From NCBI GenBank assembly GCA_003164495.1, contig PLTN01000126.1, positions 60,487 to 124,486 of the forward strand: 64,000 nucleotides of DNA, read 5' to 3'. A program made the position numbers and the translations under genes. Under the pieces are notes generated by a model. That model did not search any database, had not been told where the DNA came from, and saw only the letters and a program-made list of their open reading frames with translations. Of the stretch, positions 41,924 through 49,839 are shown piece after piece. The stretch is from Vulcanimicrobiota bacterium. GTDB taxonomy: Bacteria > Vulcanimicrobiota > Vulcanimicrobiia > Vulcanimicrobiales > Vulcanimicrobiaceae. Positions within the stretch are counted from its first letter, which is position 1, and each line of letters starts with the position of its first letter.

Positions 41924-42801
41924 GCGCGCCCCACGACGCCGAGCAGGCCTTGCGGCCGCACCAGCAGCACGAGCGCCATCGCGATGTAGAGCGCCACTTG
42001 CGCCCAATCCGGCGCGAACACGCTGGTCAGACTGATGATTTCACCCGCGACGATGCCGCCCACGATCGCGCCGCCGAACGAACCGACGCCGCCGATCACG
42101 ATCACGACGAGCGACTGGACCAGCACCGCCGTGCCGACGTCGGGGGTCAACGCCAAGATCGGCGCATCGACGAACCCGGCAAGTCCGGCAACGCATGCGC
42201 CGAGCGCGAACACGAGCATGAACGCGCGTCCGATATCGATACCGAGCATCTCGACGATCAATGCGTCGTCGATCCCGGCGCGCACGATCAGCCCGAGCCG
42301 CGTCTTGAAGATGATCGCCCAAACGACGATCAGCGTAATCGCGACGATGCCGACCACGTCGAGCCGGTACTGGGGATACACCAGATCCGCAATCTGCACG
42401 GCACCGCTCGCCCACGACGGTGTGGGAACGAGTTTGTTCTGGCCGGTGAAGAGCGCTCGAACGATTTCGACCAGCACGATCCCGAGGCCGAACGTCACCA
42501 GGATCTGGTCTTCTTTCGGCCGCCGGTAATAGAGCCGGATCAGCAGCCGCTCGATCACGATGCCGACGACGAAGGTCACGGCGATCGCCGCGACGATGCC
42601 GAGTACGAACGAATCGTACCGCGTATACGCAAGCCAGCCCGCATAGGCGCCGACCGCGAACAAGCCGCCGTGGGCGAAGTTCACGAAGCCGAGCAATCCA
42701 AAGATGATCGTGAGCCCGAGCGCTACGAGCGCCAGGATCGATCCGAGCGCAACCCCGTTGAGGAGTTGCGCTTCGATCAGGTGTACTGGCAGGCCCGGCA
42801 C
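41920..42801 (-). CDS. livH: Branched-chain amino acid-type ABC permease LivH
   Basis: A 293-residue inner-membrane protein (GTG start). Typical LivH blocks: L-N-G-V-A-L-G-S-I-L-A-L-V-A-L-G-L-T-I-I-F-G near the N terminus, N-F-A-H-G-G-L-F-A-V-G-A-Y, G-L-I-V-R-A-G-I-D-D near 175 (ATPase contact) and G-G-V-G-S-F-G-G-A-I-V-G-G. First gene of the livHMGF operon. A two-hairpin repeat separates it from the upstream binding-protein gene by 58 bases, so the transporter may be partly insulated from that gene by a terminator. Confidence 0.93.
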   Translation of the reverse strand: MPGLPVHLIEAQLLNGVALGSILALVALGLTIIFGLLGFVNFAHGGLFAVGAYAGWLAYTRYDSFVLGIVAAIAVTFVVGIVIERLLIRLYYRRPKEDQILVTFGLGIVLVEIVRALFTGQNKLVPTPSWASGAVQIADLVYPQYRLDVVGIVAITLIVVWAIIFKTRLGLIVRAGIDDALIVEMLGIDIGRAFMLVFALGACVAGLAGFVDAPILALTPDVGTAVLVQSLVVIVIGGVGSFGGAIVGGIVAGEIISLTSVFAPDWAQVALYIAMALVLLVRPQGLLGVVGRA

Positions 42802-42806
42802 CAGAG

Positions 42807-42862
42807 GGCGGCTTGGGCGCAGCCCAAACGCGACGGATTCACCGTAGGTGAATCCACCACTA
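42807..42862 (-). repeat. Two-hairpin dispersed repeat, copy 2 (compensatory variant)
   Basis: On the minus strand it begins with the TAG stop of the binding-protein gene at 42860. The first hairpin has arms GGATTCACC and GGTGAATCC: compared with the other copies, the loop-closing G-C pair is changed to C-G on both arms, which keeps the 9-bp stem intact. The second hairpin (TTGGGC/GCCCAA) is unchanged. This paired change argues that the stem is maintained as structure. Confidence 0.88.
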
Positions 42863-44149
42863 GACGGGCGGCATGGTGCACGATGTCGTTGCGAGCGGCT
42901 GCATCACGTCCTCGCCCGGAACGATGTCGACCACTTGGAAGAAATCGGCCTTGTTCTTCATCTGCGCGGCCGACTTGCCGATCACGACCGGAACCGGACG
43001 AACGAGCTGATGGTCGCCGGCACGATAATGAACCGGTCCGAGCATCAACGTCAGCGGTTTACCGGCTTCGAGCGTGGCGATGACGGCCGGCGCGTTGAAC
43101 GTCTTCGCGCGCGTCACCGCGTCGGCCCAGATCGCAAGTTGCGAATACGCGATGTGCGCGGTCCAGCGCGGCACGACGCCGGGATACATCTTCTCGAAAT
43201 CATCGAGGAAGCGCTTGGAGAGCGGGTAGCGGTCGGCCAGCGAAAAATACCACTCTTGGGTGCCGTAGACGCCGGCCATCAGCTCCGCGCCAACGCCGTC
43301 GGGAAAATACGTCGACACATTCGGCACCACCAGCTTCATCTTCGGCAAGATGCCGAATTGCGCGGCCTGCTTCGTCGAAGCAACGCCGTCGTTGCCGAAC
43401 TCGATATTCACGAACGTGTCGGCGCCCGAGTTCGCGATGTTGGTGAGGTACGAGCTGAAATCGCCGGGTGAGGGAAACGGTGCGACCACATCGGCCACGG
43501 TCGTCCAGCCGAGTTTCTCGGTGAACTCGCGCATCGACCCGGTCAGCGAGTGGCCGTAGCTGTAATCGGGCGTGAGGTAGACGGCCTTGCGCTTCGTGCC
43601 CAATGCCTTGCCGAGGATCGGCGCGATCGCCTTGGCCACCATATACGCATCGCATTGCGAGCGGAACGAATAGCGCTGGCAGTCGATGCCGGTGGTGTCG
43701 TTCGATCCGCTGGCACCGGTCATGAACAGCACCTTTTGCTGCTGCGCGACCTTCGCCATCGCGATGACCTCGGAGCTGGCGACGCCGCCCGTCACCATGA
43801 TCGCTTTGTTCTGCGTGATGAATTCGGTGGCGTGCTGAACCGCCGTGTTGGGATTGGTCTCGGTGTCGGCAACCTTGTACTCGATTTGCTTACCGAGCAC
43901 GCCCTTTTTCCCGCGCAGGCTGGGAATCTGGCCCATCACGCCGGTGCCGGCGTTGAGGTCCTTGATCGCCAGCAAGTAGCCTTTGCGCAGATCCTCGCCG
44001 TCGGCACCGTAGGATCCGGTCAGCGGGCAGCAGAGCCCGAGAAAGACCGAGTCGGCGGCGGAAGCGGCCTGCAGATCGGCGGCGCCGGCAGCAAGTCCCG
44101 CAACGGCCCCGGCCGTCGTCCTGAGAAAGCGGTCACGATTGAGCGACAT
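42860..44149 (-). CDS. livJ: LivJ-like (amide/urea-type) substrate-binding protein of the Liv operon
   Basis: A 429-residue exported protein with a twin-Arg-free signal (L-R-T-T-A-G-A-V-A-G-L-A-A-G). Motifs: L-C-C-P-L-T-G-S-Y-G-A-D-G-E-D-L-R-K-G near 40, V-L-G-K-Q-I-E-Y-K-V-A-D-T-E-T-N-P near 85-100, M-V-T-G-G-V-A-S-S-E-V near 118 and Y-L-T-P-D-Y-S-Y-G-H. It is longer than and distinct from the three-member LivJ subfamily at 21236, 37853 and 58116. It is the natural partner of livHMGF directly downstream and lies 14 nt after an NMT1-type binding-protein gene. Confidence 0.9.
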   Translation of the reverse strand: MSLNRDRFLRTTAGAVAGLAAGAADLQAASAADSVFLGLCCPLTGSYGADGEDLRKGYLLAIKDLNAGTGVMGQIPSLRGKKGVLGKQIEYKVADTETNPNTAVQHATEFITQNKAIMVTGGVASSEVIAMAKVAQQQKVLFMTGASGSNDTTGIDCQRYSFRSQCDAYMVAKAIAPILGKALGTKRKAVYLTPDYSYGHSLTGSMREFTEKLGWTTVADVVAPFPSPGDFSSYLTNIANSGADTFVNIEFGNDGVASTKQAAQFGILPKMKLVVPNVSTYFPDGVGAELMAGVYGTQEWYFSLADRYPLSKRFLDDFEKMYPGVVPRWTAHIAYSQLAIWADAVTRAKTFNAPAVIATLEAGKPLTLMLGPVHYRAGDHQLVRPVPVVIGKSAAQMKNKADFFQVVDIVPGEDVMQPLATTSCTMPPV

Positions 44150-44163
44150 CGCTTGGGTTCTCC

Positions 44164-45129
44164 TTACGCTTTGGTGATGAGGGAAGCGGCGTCGGTGGGT
44201 TTCGAGAACATCTTGTTCTGGTTACCGATGGTGATCACGGGCGCGATGAGATCCGCGGTCAACGTCGTGGCGTAGGTCGTCCGCTGCATACCGCGCGCTT
44301 GCACCGGATCGAGTTGTCCGTCGCGCACGAGAACGTTGAACGTGTCGTCGCGATGCGCGTTGGCCCACCGAGCGGTGTCGTAGATCGCCTGGACGATGCG
44401 CCGCGAGCGCGCGGCGTCGGCTTCGAACCACGTCTTGTTGGCGTACCAGACGGAAACGCAAAAGACTTTGTTCGCGGCGAGATCGGCGGCGGCATCGAAC
44501 GGCGAGCCGATCGCGCGGGTCGACGACTTGGCAAACGTGACGAAGGGCTCCGAGAGCAGGCCGGCGTCGAGCGTGCCGCGCTGCAACGCGGCCGGCGATG
44601 CGGACTGCGGGATCTCGACGAGTTTCACCGAGTCGAGCGGGACGCCGTGCGCCGGCAGCCACGCGCGCAGGCACGCCGTCGACAAACCGGCCAGCGTCGG
44701 AACGCCGATCGACTTCCCGACGAGATCCTTGGCCGTTTTGATCGGCGAGTCGTTCGTCACCGCGAGGATCGTCGAGCCCTGGTCGCCGCGTTCGTTATAG
44801 AGCCCGCCGCCCGCGACCAAGACCACCGGAACGCCCGCGTTGATCGCGTTGACCCCGGAGATCAGGTCGCCGGTTCCGAGTTCGAGACTGCCGCCGCCGA
44901 TCGCGGCAGCCACCGCACCCGCATTGTTCAGGCTCGTCGTCTGTACGTCGAACCCGGCCTTCGCGAACGCGCCGGCGTCCTTCGCATAGAACGGCTCGGC
45001 GAACAGGTCGCTGAACACGCCGGCAATGCGGACGGTCGTGGATTGCGCGCCGGCGATCCGAGGGAGTGCGGCACCGGCTACGCCGGCCGCGAGTCCGGTC
45101 AGGAGCGCCGAACGCGAAAAAGACGTCAT
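44164..45129 (-). CDS. ABC transporter substrate-binding protein, NMT1/SsuA-like
   Basis: A 321-residue exported protein from the ATG at 45129, which has GGAGG upstream. Hallmarks: A-E-P-F-Y-A-K-D-A-G-A-F-A-K-A-G-F-D, L-N-N-A-G-A-V-A-A-A-I-G-G-G, D-L-V-G-K-S-I-G-V, T-A-R-W-A-N-A-H-R-D-D. The L-N-N-A-G block ties it to the protein at 4969-5943. It is co-oriented with, and 14 nt from, a LivJ-type protein and the Liv transporter, an unusual mixing of two unrelated binding-protein classes before one permease operon. Divergent from the CMD/cupin pair. Confidence 0.88.
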   Translation of the reverse strand: MTSFSRSALLTGLAAGVAGAALPRIAGAQSTTVRIAGVFSDLFAEPFYAKDAGAFAKAGFDVQTTSLNNAGAVAAAIGGGSLELGTGDLISGVNAINAGVPVVLVAGGGLYNERGDQGSTILAVTNDSPIKTAKDLVGKSIGVPTLAGLSTACLRAWLPAHGVPLDSVKLVEIPQSASPAALQRGTLDAGLLSEPFVTFAKSSTRAIGSPFDAAADLAANKVFCVSVWYANKTWFEADAARSRRIVQAIYDTARWANAHRDDTFNVLVRDGQLDPVQARGMQRTTYATTLTADLIAPVITIGNQNKMFSKPTDAASLITKA

Positions 45130-45230
45130 GCAGGGAACCTCCGGCAACTTAGTTGTTCGGGTGGTTGGTATTGCCGAAGGACCTTTCCTCCGGCCGAGGA
45201 GCCGTCCTCACCAGCCGGAATGGAAGCCGC

Positions 45231-45776
45231 ATGAGCCGTGTAACGCGTCTGAGCGACGATGAAATGAGCGCCGAGCAGAAGGCCATCGCGGCCGCGATCG
45301 CCGGAACGCGGTCGGGTGTGCTGGGCGGCCCGTTCGCGATCTGGATCCGCGTGCCGGAGATCGCCAAGCGCATCGATCACCTCAGCGATCGCCTGCGCAA
45401 GAACAGCGGCTTCGAGAAGCGGCTCGTCGAGTTGATGGTGCTGTTGATCGTGCGGCCGTGGCGCGCGGAGTACGCGTGGACCGCGCACGCGCGGCAGGCG
45501 CTGGCCGCGGGCATTTCGGCGGACGCGATCGAGGCAATCCGGACCAATGCCGTCCCGGGGTTCACGCGCCCCGACGAGCAGTTGATTTATGACATCTTCA
45601 CCGACCTCAACCAAACGCGCGCCCTCAGCGATGCGAACTACGCGCGCGGGCTGGAAGCCTTCGGCCTCGATCTGATGATCGAGATGGTCACGACGGCCGG
45701 CTTGTATACGATGATCGGGATGATGCTGGCGGTCTTCGACGTGCCGCCGTCGACCGGTACGAGCACGCTCTCGTGA
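45231..45776 (+). CDS. Carboxymuconolactone decarboxylase (CMD/AhpD-like) family protein
   Basis: A 181-residue helical protein from an ATG at 45231 (GGAAG before it). It shares with 35629-36159 the segments I-R-V-P-E-I-A-K-R, E-A-I-R-T-N-A-V-P-G-F-T-R-P-D-E and L-M-I-E-M-V-T-T-A-G-L-Y. The core is R-P-W-R-A-E-Y-A-W-T-A-H-A-R-Q-A-L-A-A-G with the conserved H-x3-A-x3-G and no C-x-x-C pair, so AhpD-like peroxidase chemistry is unlikely. Its stop shares GTGA with the cupin start. The pair may act on a lactone or keto-acid intermediate, but the substrate is unknown. Confidence 0.85.
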   Translation: MSRVTRLSDDEMSAEQKAIAAAIAGTRSGVLGGPFAIWIRVPEIAKRIDHLSDRLRKNSGFEKRLVELMVLLIVRPWRAEYAWTAHARQALAAGISADAIEAIRTNAVPGFTRPDEQLIYDIFTDLNQTRALSDANYARGLEAFGLDLMIEMVTTAGLYTMIGMMLAVFDVPPSTGTSTLS

Positions 45777-46258
45777 GGCGTGTCGTTACGGGGCACGACG
45801 CCCACGGCAAAGCGGTCGTCCTGATCGACGGCGACGCCGCGAACACGCGCACCTCCGCGATCGGGAATTCATCGACGCTGGTCTGGTGCACCGACCGCAC
45901 GCCGGCCGATATCGCGCTCGGCACGGATGTCGAAGACATGGGCGCGCGCATCATCGGTACGCCGCCGCCGCCGAACGGCACACGGTTCACGGTAAATGAG
46001 ATCGTGCCCGGCGGTAAGGCCGGAAACATGCACCGCACGGAGACGATCGACTACGTCATCGTCATCTCGGGTGAGGTCGAGATGGACCTCGACGATTCAA
46101 CCGTCAAGCTGCGCGCGGGCGACGTGATGGTGCAGCGCGGCACCAATCACGCCTGGGTGAATCGCGGTACGGAGCCCGCACGCATCGCATTCGTGCTGAT
46201 CGACGCCGAGCCGCTCGGGATCGGCCATCCGGTCGGGCGCGGCCTCAAAGCCGGCTAG
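45773..46258 (+). CDS. Single-domain cupin protein
   Basis: A 161-residue protein with one cupin near residues 75-145: N-E-I-V-P-G-G-K-A-G-N-M-H-R-T-E-T-I-D-Y-V-I-V-I-S-G-E-V (first motif; only one clear His, with Glu) and L-R-A-G-D-V-M-V-Q-R-G-T-N-H-A-W-V-N-R-G (second motif, with the conserved His). The His/Glu/His set suits one metal ion. Such proteins are common as small-molecule oxygenases, isomerases or sensors. The GTG start overlaps the CMD stop by 4 nt, so the pair is translationally coupled. Confidence 0.82.
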   Translation: MRRVVTGHDAHGKAVVLIDGDAANTRTSAIGNSSTLVWCTDRTPADIALGTDVEDMGARIIGTPPPPNGTRFTVNEIVPGGKAGNMHRTETIDYVIVISGEVEMDLDDSTVKLRAGDVMVQRGTNHAWVNRGTEPARIAFVLIDAEPLGIGHPVGRGLKAG

Positions 46259-46270
46259 AGATCGCGCTGG

Positions 46271-47266
46271 TCAGAGGTAGCTCTGGTCGATGAAGGCCTG
46301 CGGATCGCCGAGGGCCTTCTTCGGGGTCGCGTACGCGGCGCGCAACTCCATCACGGTGCGAACGGCCGCGACATCGAATTTGCCGTCGCGCGTGTAGCTG
46401 GCGGGCGATCCGAGGACGACCGGCGTGATCTGGGCGATGATGTCGGGCGGCAGGTCGGTATTGCGCGCCAGGATCGCCATCGCTTCGGTGCGGTTCGGCG
46501 GTGCGTAGAGCCACGCGGCCGCGTCCCGATAGGCGCGCACAAATGCGGTGATCGCCGGCCGGTGCGTCGCGGCCCACGAACGGCGCGCCATCATCACCGT
46601 CGCTTCGTAATGTCCGAGCGTGTCCGCCGCGTTGCCCAAAACGCGAAAGCCGTACTTCTGCGCGCCGATCAGGTCGAACGGCGAGGCGACCATGCCGCCC
46701 ACCGCTTGGCCGGCGACCATGCCGTCGAAGCGCTTCTGCGTGCTGCCCAAGGCGACGAACGAGTACTCACCCGGCATGATGCCGTTCTTCTCCAGCATAC
46801 GCCGTAAGACGAACGAGAAACCGGTGGACGGTGCGTCGACCGCAAACGTCTTCCCGCGCAACTGATCGTACGACGTGATCTCCGGCCGCACGAGGAGGCG
46901 GAGAAACCCCGGACCGATCCCCAAGAACGCAAAGAAGTCGAGGTCGCCGGTCACCGACGGATCGCCTTGTCCCGAATCGTAGGCAACCACGTTGTCCATT
47001 GCGGTCAGGGCGATATCGGCATCGCCGGCGAGCATGTGCGCAAACTGCGGCACGGAACCCGGCGTCGTCGTCAGCGACACGTCGTAGCCGGCGGCATTCA
47101 TCAAACCGCGATCGTGGATCACGTAGATCGTCCACGCATCGAGACCGCCGAACACGTTCAAGCGCAGGGGCACGGTCTGTGCTCCGGCGATCCGCGCACC
47201 ACCGGCGATAGCTGCGAGTACGGCCGCGCTCCCGGCGGCAAAGCGTCCACGCGTCGGCACCTTCAC
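46271..47266 (-). CDS. ABC transporter substrate-binding protein, NMT1/SsuA-like (divergent)
   Basis: A 331-residue exported protein; the GTG at 47266 shares GTGA with the membrane-protein stop. The signal segment ends near I-A-G-A-Q. It is more divergent than the others: L-N-V-F-G-G-L-D-A-W-T-I-Y-V-I-H-D-R-G-L-M, L-A-G-D-A-D-I-A-L-T-A-M-D-N, Q-L-R-G-K-T-F-A-V-D-A-P and Y-R-D-A-A-A-W-L-Y replace the usual motifs, and the C terminus lacks the A-x-E-L-I tail. The dividing features still fit an SsuA/NMT1 fold. It is coupled to a small integral membrane protein of unknown role. Confidence 0.83.
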   Translation of the reverse strand: MKVPTRGRFAAGSAAVLAAIAGGARIAGAQTVPLRLNVFGGLDAWTIYVIHDRGLMNAAGYDVSLTTTPGSVPQFAHMLAGDADIALTAMDNVVAYDSGQGDPSVTGDLDFFAFLGIGPGFLRLLVRPEITSYDQLRGKTFAVDAPSTGFSFVLRRMLEKNGIMPGEYSFVALGSTQKRFDGMVAGQAVGGMVASPFDLIGAQKYGFRVLGNAADTLGHYEATVMMARRSWAATHRPAITAFVRAYRDAAAWLYAPPNRTEAMAILARNTDLPPDIIAQITPVVLGSPASYTRDGKFDVAAVRTVMELRAAYATPKKALGDPQAFIDQSYL

Positions 47267-47847
47267 GGACCTCCGAGCGTCAAGTGCGACATTATGATGA
47301 TAATCATGATTTGCATCGATCCTTGGATGGCGGCGTTGACCACGTTGTAGCGATTCAGACGAATGATGAGGTCGCGGTTGGGCGCAGGTTTGCGCAGTTC
47401 GAACCAGATCCGCAAACTGTTCGGCGTCATGATCCCGAGGCCCAAGATCGTCATCAACGTGATCAAGATCAGCGCCGCCACGACCCAGGCGAATTGCGGA
47501 TTCACCGGTGACGTCAGCCCGAGCCAAGCGGCAAGGTACCATCCGGCCGTCCCCGTGGTGAGCGAGACGGAGGGAAAATAGAGCAGCGAGCGCGGCACGA
47601 AGTACGTGATGAACGCCGTTCGCTGCGCGGGATCCATCCGGCGCAAGACCGGACCCACGATGAACCCGAGAAAAATGTCGGCACCCGTCCACAGCACGCC
47701 CGAGAGCACGTGGATCCAGTTCAGCAGCCGTACGTCATGCCACGCGAGCGCAGCGACCATCACGGCGGGAAACGCAAGCGCCCACCACGTCAGCTGTCGC
47801 CGGAGGGGCAATTGTGCGGGAGCGGACACCGAAGCGGCTACGGCCAC
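47263..47847 (-). CDS. Four-helix integral membrane protein (DUF2269/CopD-like)
   Basis: A 194-residue membrane protein with about five hydrophobic segments: 20-36, 46-66, 90-110, 122-142 and 165-186. W-I-H-V-L-S-G-V-L-W-T-G-A-D-I-F-L-G near residue 45 carries a His and Trp pattern seen in DUF2269 and CopD/PuuD-like proteins, where the His may bind haem. R-L-N-R-Y-N-V-V-N-A-A-I-Q-G near 160 is also family-like. Function unknown. It is coupled to the divergent binding protein (GTGA overlap) and transcribed away from the DyP gene (58 bases between starts). Confidence 0.65.
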   Translation of the reverse strand: MAVAASVSAPAQLPLRRQLTWWALAFPAVMVAALAWHDVRLLNWIHVLSGVLWTGADIFLGFIVGPVLRRMDPAQRTAFITYFVPRSLLYFPSVSLTTGTAGWYLAAWLGLTSPVNPQFAWVVAALILITLMTILGLGIMTPNSLRIWFELRKPAPNRDLIIRLNRYNVVNAAIQGSMQIMIIIIMSHLTLGGP

Positions 47848-47905
47848 GCGTCCGTCTTTCTACGCACAGGAAACGGCCACCCCGGCAACGCTATTTCGCC
47901 GTACG

Positions 47906-48820
47906 ATGAGCACCCCACAGACCGGAATTTTTGCGCTGGGCGACGCCGCGCACATCTATCTCGAATTCACCGTCACGCCGGGCACCACGCCCGAAGCGCT
48001 CGTGCGCAAGGTCGTATCGATCCACGAGCCGCGAACTACCGTCGGCGGCGTCAACGCCGTCATCGGCTTCCGGCCGGAAATCTGGCGCGCGGTCGCAGCC
48101 GACGACACGCCGGCCGAACTCAGCGGCTTCAACGCACCGCTGGCCGGTGCCGAGGGCTATTCGATGCCGGCGACACAAGCGGATCTTTGGTTGTGGATTG
48201 CCGGCGCGTCCTACGATGTCGTGTTCGACCTCGCACGCGAAGCGATCGCGACGGTCGCGCCGTGCGCGACCGTCACCCGCGAACTCGACGGCTGGTCGTA
48301 CCGGCACAGCCGCGATCTCACCGGCTTCGAAGACGGCACGGAGAACCCGGCCCTGATGATCGCACCCGAGGTCGCCACGATTCCGGAGGGTGCTCCGGGG
48401 GCCGGCGGAACGGTGCTGCTCTTTCAGCAATGGGTGCATCAAACGTCGGCGTGGGAAGCGCTGCCGGTCGAGCAACAAGAACGCGTGATCGGCCGGACCA
48501 AAGCCGATAGCACGGAGTTCCCCGAAGACGTCATGCCGGAGGACTCGCACGTTTCGCGCACGACCGTCGATGAAAATGGTGAGGAGCGCAAGATCTTCCG
48601 GCGCAACACCGCGTACGGCAACGTGACCGAACACGGTACGGTGTTCGTCGGCTTCAGCGCCGATCAGCAGCGCTTGGACCGTATGTTGCGGCGCATGGCC
48701 GGCGCCGAAGGCGGCGTGCGCGACGCGTTGACGCGCTACACGACCGCGCTCACTGGTGCCTACTACTTCGTTCCGTCGTTACAGGCGCTCCGGCGCTTTG
48801 CCGTCGAGGACGATGCGTGA
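47906..48820 (+). CDS. DyP-type haem peroxidase
   Basis: A 304-residue peroxidase from the ATG at 47906. The catalytic G-F-E-D-G-T-E-N-P (G-x-x-D-G motif, distal Asp) is near residue 143, the proximal haem ligand His is in E-D-S-H-V-S-R-T near 215, and the distal Arg is in I-F-R-R-N-T-A-Y-G near 232. V-G-G-V-N-A-V-I-G-F near 47 is also typical. Length fits class P/B (YfeX-like) enzymes. There is no signal peptide, and no encapsulin gene is nearby. DyP enzymes oxidise dyes, phenolics and lignin-related compounds with H2O2. The next gene, a binding protein, starts within its stop (GTGA). Confidence 0.92.
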   Translation: MSTPQTGIFALGDAAHIYLEFTVTPGTTPEALVRKVVSIHEPRTTVGGVNAVIGFRPEIWRAVAADDTPAELSGFNAPLAGAEGYSMPATQADLWLWIAGASYDVVFDLAREAIATVAPCATVTRELDGWSYRHSRDLTGFEDGTENPALMIAPEVATIPEGAPGAGGTVLLFQQWVHQTSAWEALPVEQQERVIGRTKADSTEFPEDVMPEDSHVSRTTVDENGEERKIFRRNTAYGNVTEHGTVFVGFSADQQRLDRMLRRMAGAEGGVRDALTRYTTALTGAYYFVPSLQALRRFAVEDDA

Positions 48821-49839
48821 AGCGCATCGTCGCGGCCCTGTTGCTGCTTCTGTTTTCTTTCGGTCCGGCGGCGCCGCCGGCGCACGCAGCCGCGCCGGAT
48901 CGTATCCGGATGATCATGGACCCGACGTTCTACGCGCACTTGCCCGTGCTGCACGCGCTCGATGCCGGGTACTTTCGCGCCGAGGGAATCGACCTGCAGA
49001 TCACGCCGAGCCTCGGATCGTCGACCGCGTTCTTGCCGATGCTGGCGCGCGGCGACTTCGATCTCGGCACGGTCAACCCGAGCCCGAGCTTCTTCAACCA
49101 GTTCAATGCAGGGTTCGACGTCGTGCTCCTGGCCGCCATGGGCGGCAGCCACGCGGGCTGGCACGACGCGTCGTGGCTGCTCGTGCGCCAGGATGAGTGG
49201 GACGCGAAGACGATCGTGCAACCCGCTGATCTGAAAGGCAAGATCGTCGATGGCGCCAACATCGGCTCGCCGATCGATTTCCTGTTGAAAGAAACGCTGC
49301 ACGCCGGCGGCCTCACGCCGGCCGATGCCCGGGTGAGCGAGCACTACCGGTCGACCGCCGATTGGCTGGAAGCCCTGCGCAATCACGCCGTCGACGTCCT
49401 CGGCGCAACCGAACCCGGGGCAAGCCAAATCGAGGCCCAAGGCGCCGGGCACCGCTGGATTTCTTTTTCCGCGGTGGTGCCGTGGTATCAGCAGGAGTAC
49501 ATCGGCGCGTCGGCCGCGTTTGCCAAATCGCATCCGGACCTCGTGCGGCGCTTCCTGCGCGCGTACGTCCGCGGCAACGACGACGTGTTGAAAAGCAACG
49601 GCAAATGGACGCCGGAACTGCTCGCAGAGGCCGTCAAGTGGTCGCAACTCTCGCCCGACGTCTTACGCGGGCTCACCGGGCCGATCTATCCGACGGCGCA
49701 CGGTGAGGTGAACCTCGATGCGCTCAGTCGCATGCAGCAGTTTTGGGTCAGCGAAAAACTCGTCCCGACGCCGGTCGACGTGCGCAACGTCGCCGACCTG
49801 ACGCTGCTGCACGACGTTCAGCGCGAGTTACACTTCTAA
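48817..49839 (+). CDS. ABC transporter substrate-binding protein coupled to DyP
   Basis: A 340-residue exported protein; signal residues 1-24 (L-L-L-L-L-F-S-F-G-P-A-A-P-P-A-H-A). Hallmarks: H-L-P-V-L-H-A-L-D-A-G-Y-F-R-A-E-G-I-D-L, D-F-D-L-G-T-V-N-P-S, D-L-K-G-K-I-V-D-G, I-D-F-L-L-K-E. This is an SsuA/NMT1 variant lacking the A-x-E-L-I tail. The coupling to a peroxidase suggests that the ligand is an aromatic or its oxidation product, but this is inference. Its stop overlaps the convergent luciferase-like gene by 4 nt. Confidence 0.87.
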   Translation: MKRIVAALLLLLFSFGPAAPPAHAAAPDRIRMIMDPTFYAHLPVLHALDAGYFRAEGIDLQITPSLGSSTAFLPMLARGDFDLGTVNPSPSFFNQFNAGFDVVLLAAMGGSHAGWHDASWLLVRQDEWDAKTIVQPADLKGKIVDGANIGSPIDFLLKETLHAGGLTPADARVSEHYRSTADWLEALRNHAVDVLGATEPGASQIEAQGAGHRWISFSAVVPWYQQEYIGASAAFAKSHPDLVRRFLRAYVRGNDDVLKSNGKWTPELLAEAVKWSQLSPDVLRGLTGPIYPTAHGEVNLDALSRMQQFWVSEKLVPTPVDVRNVADLTLLHDVQRELHF

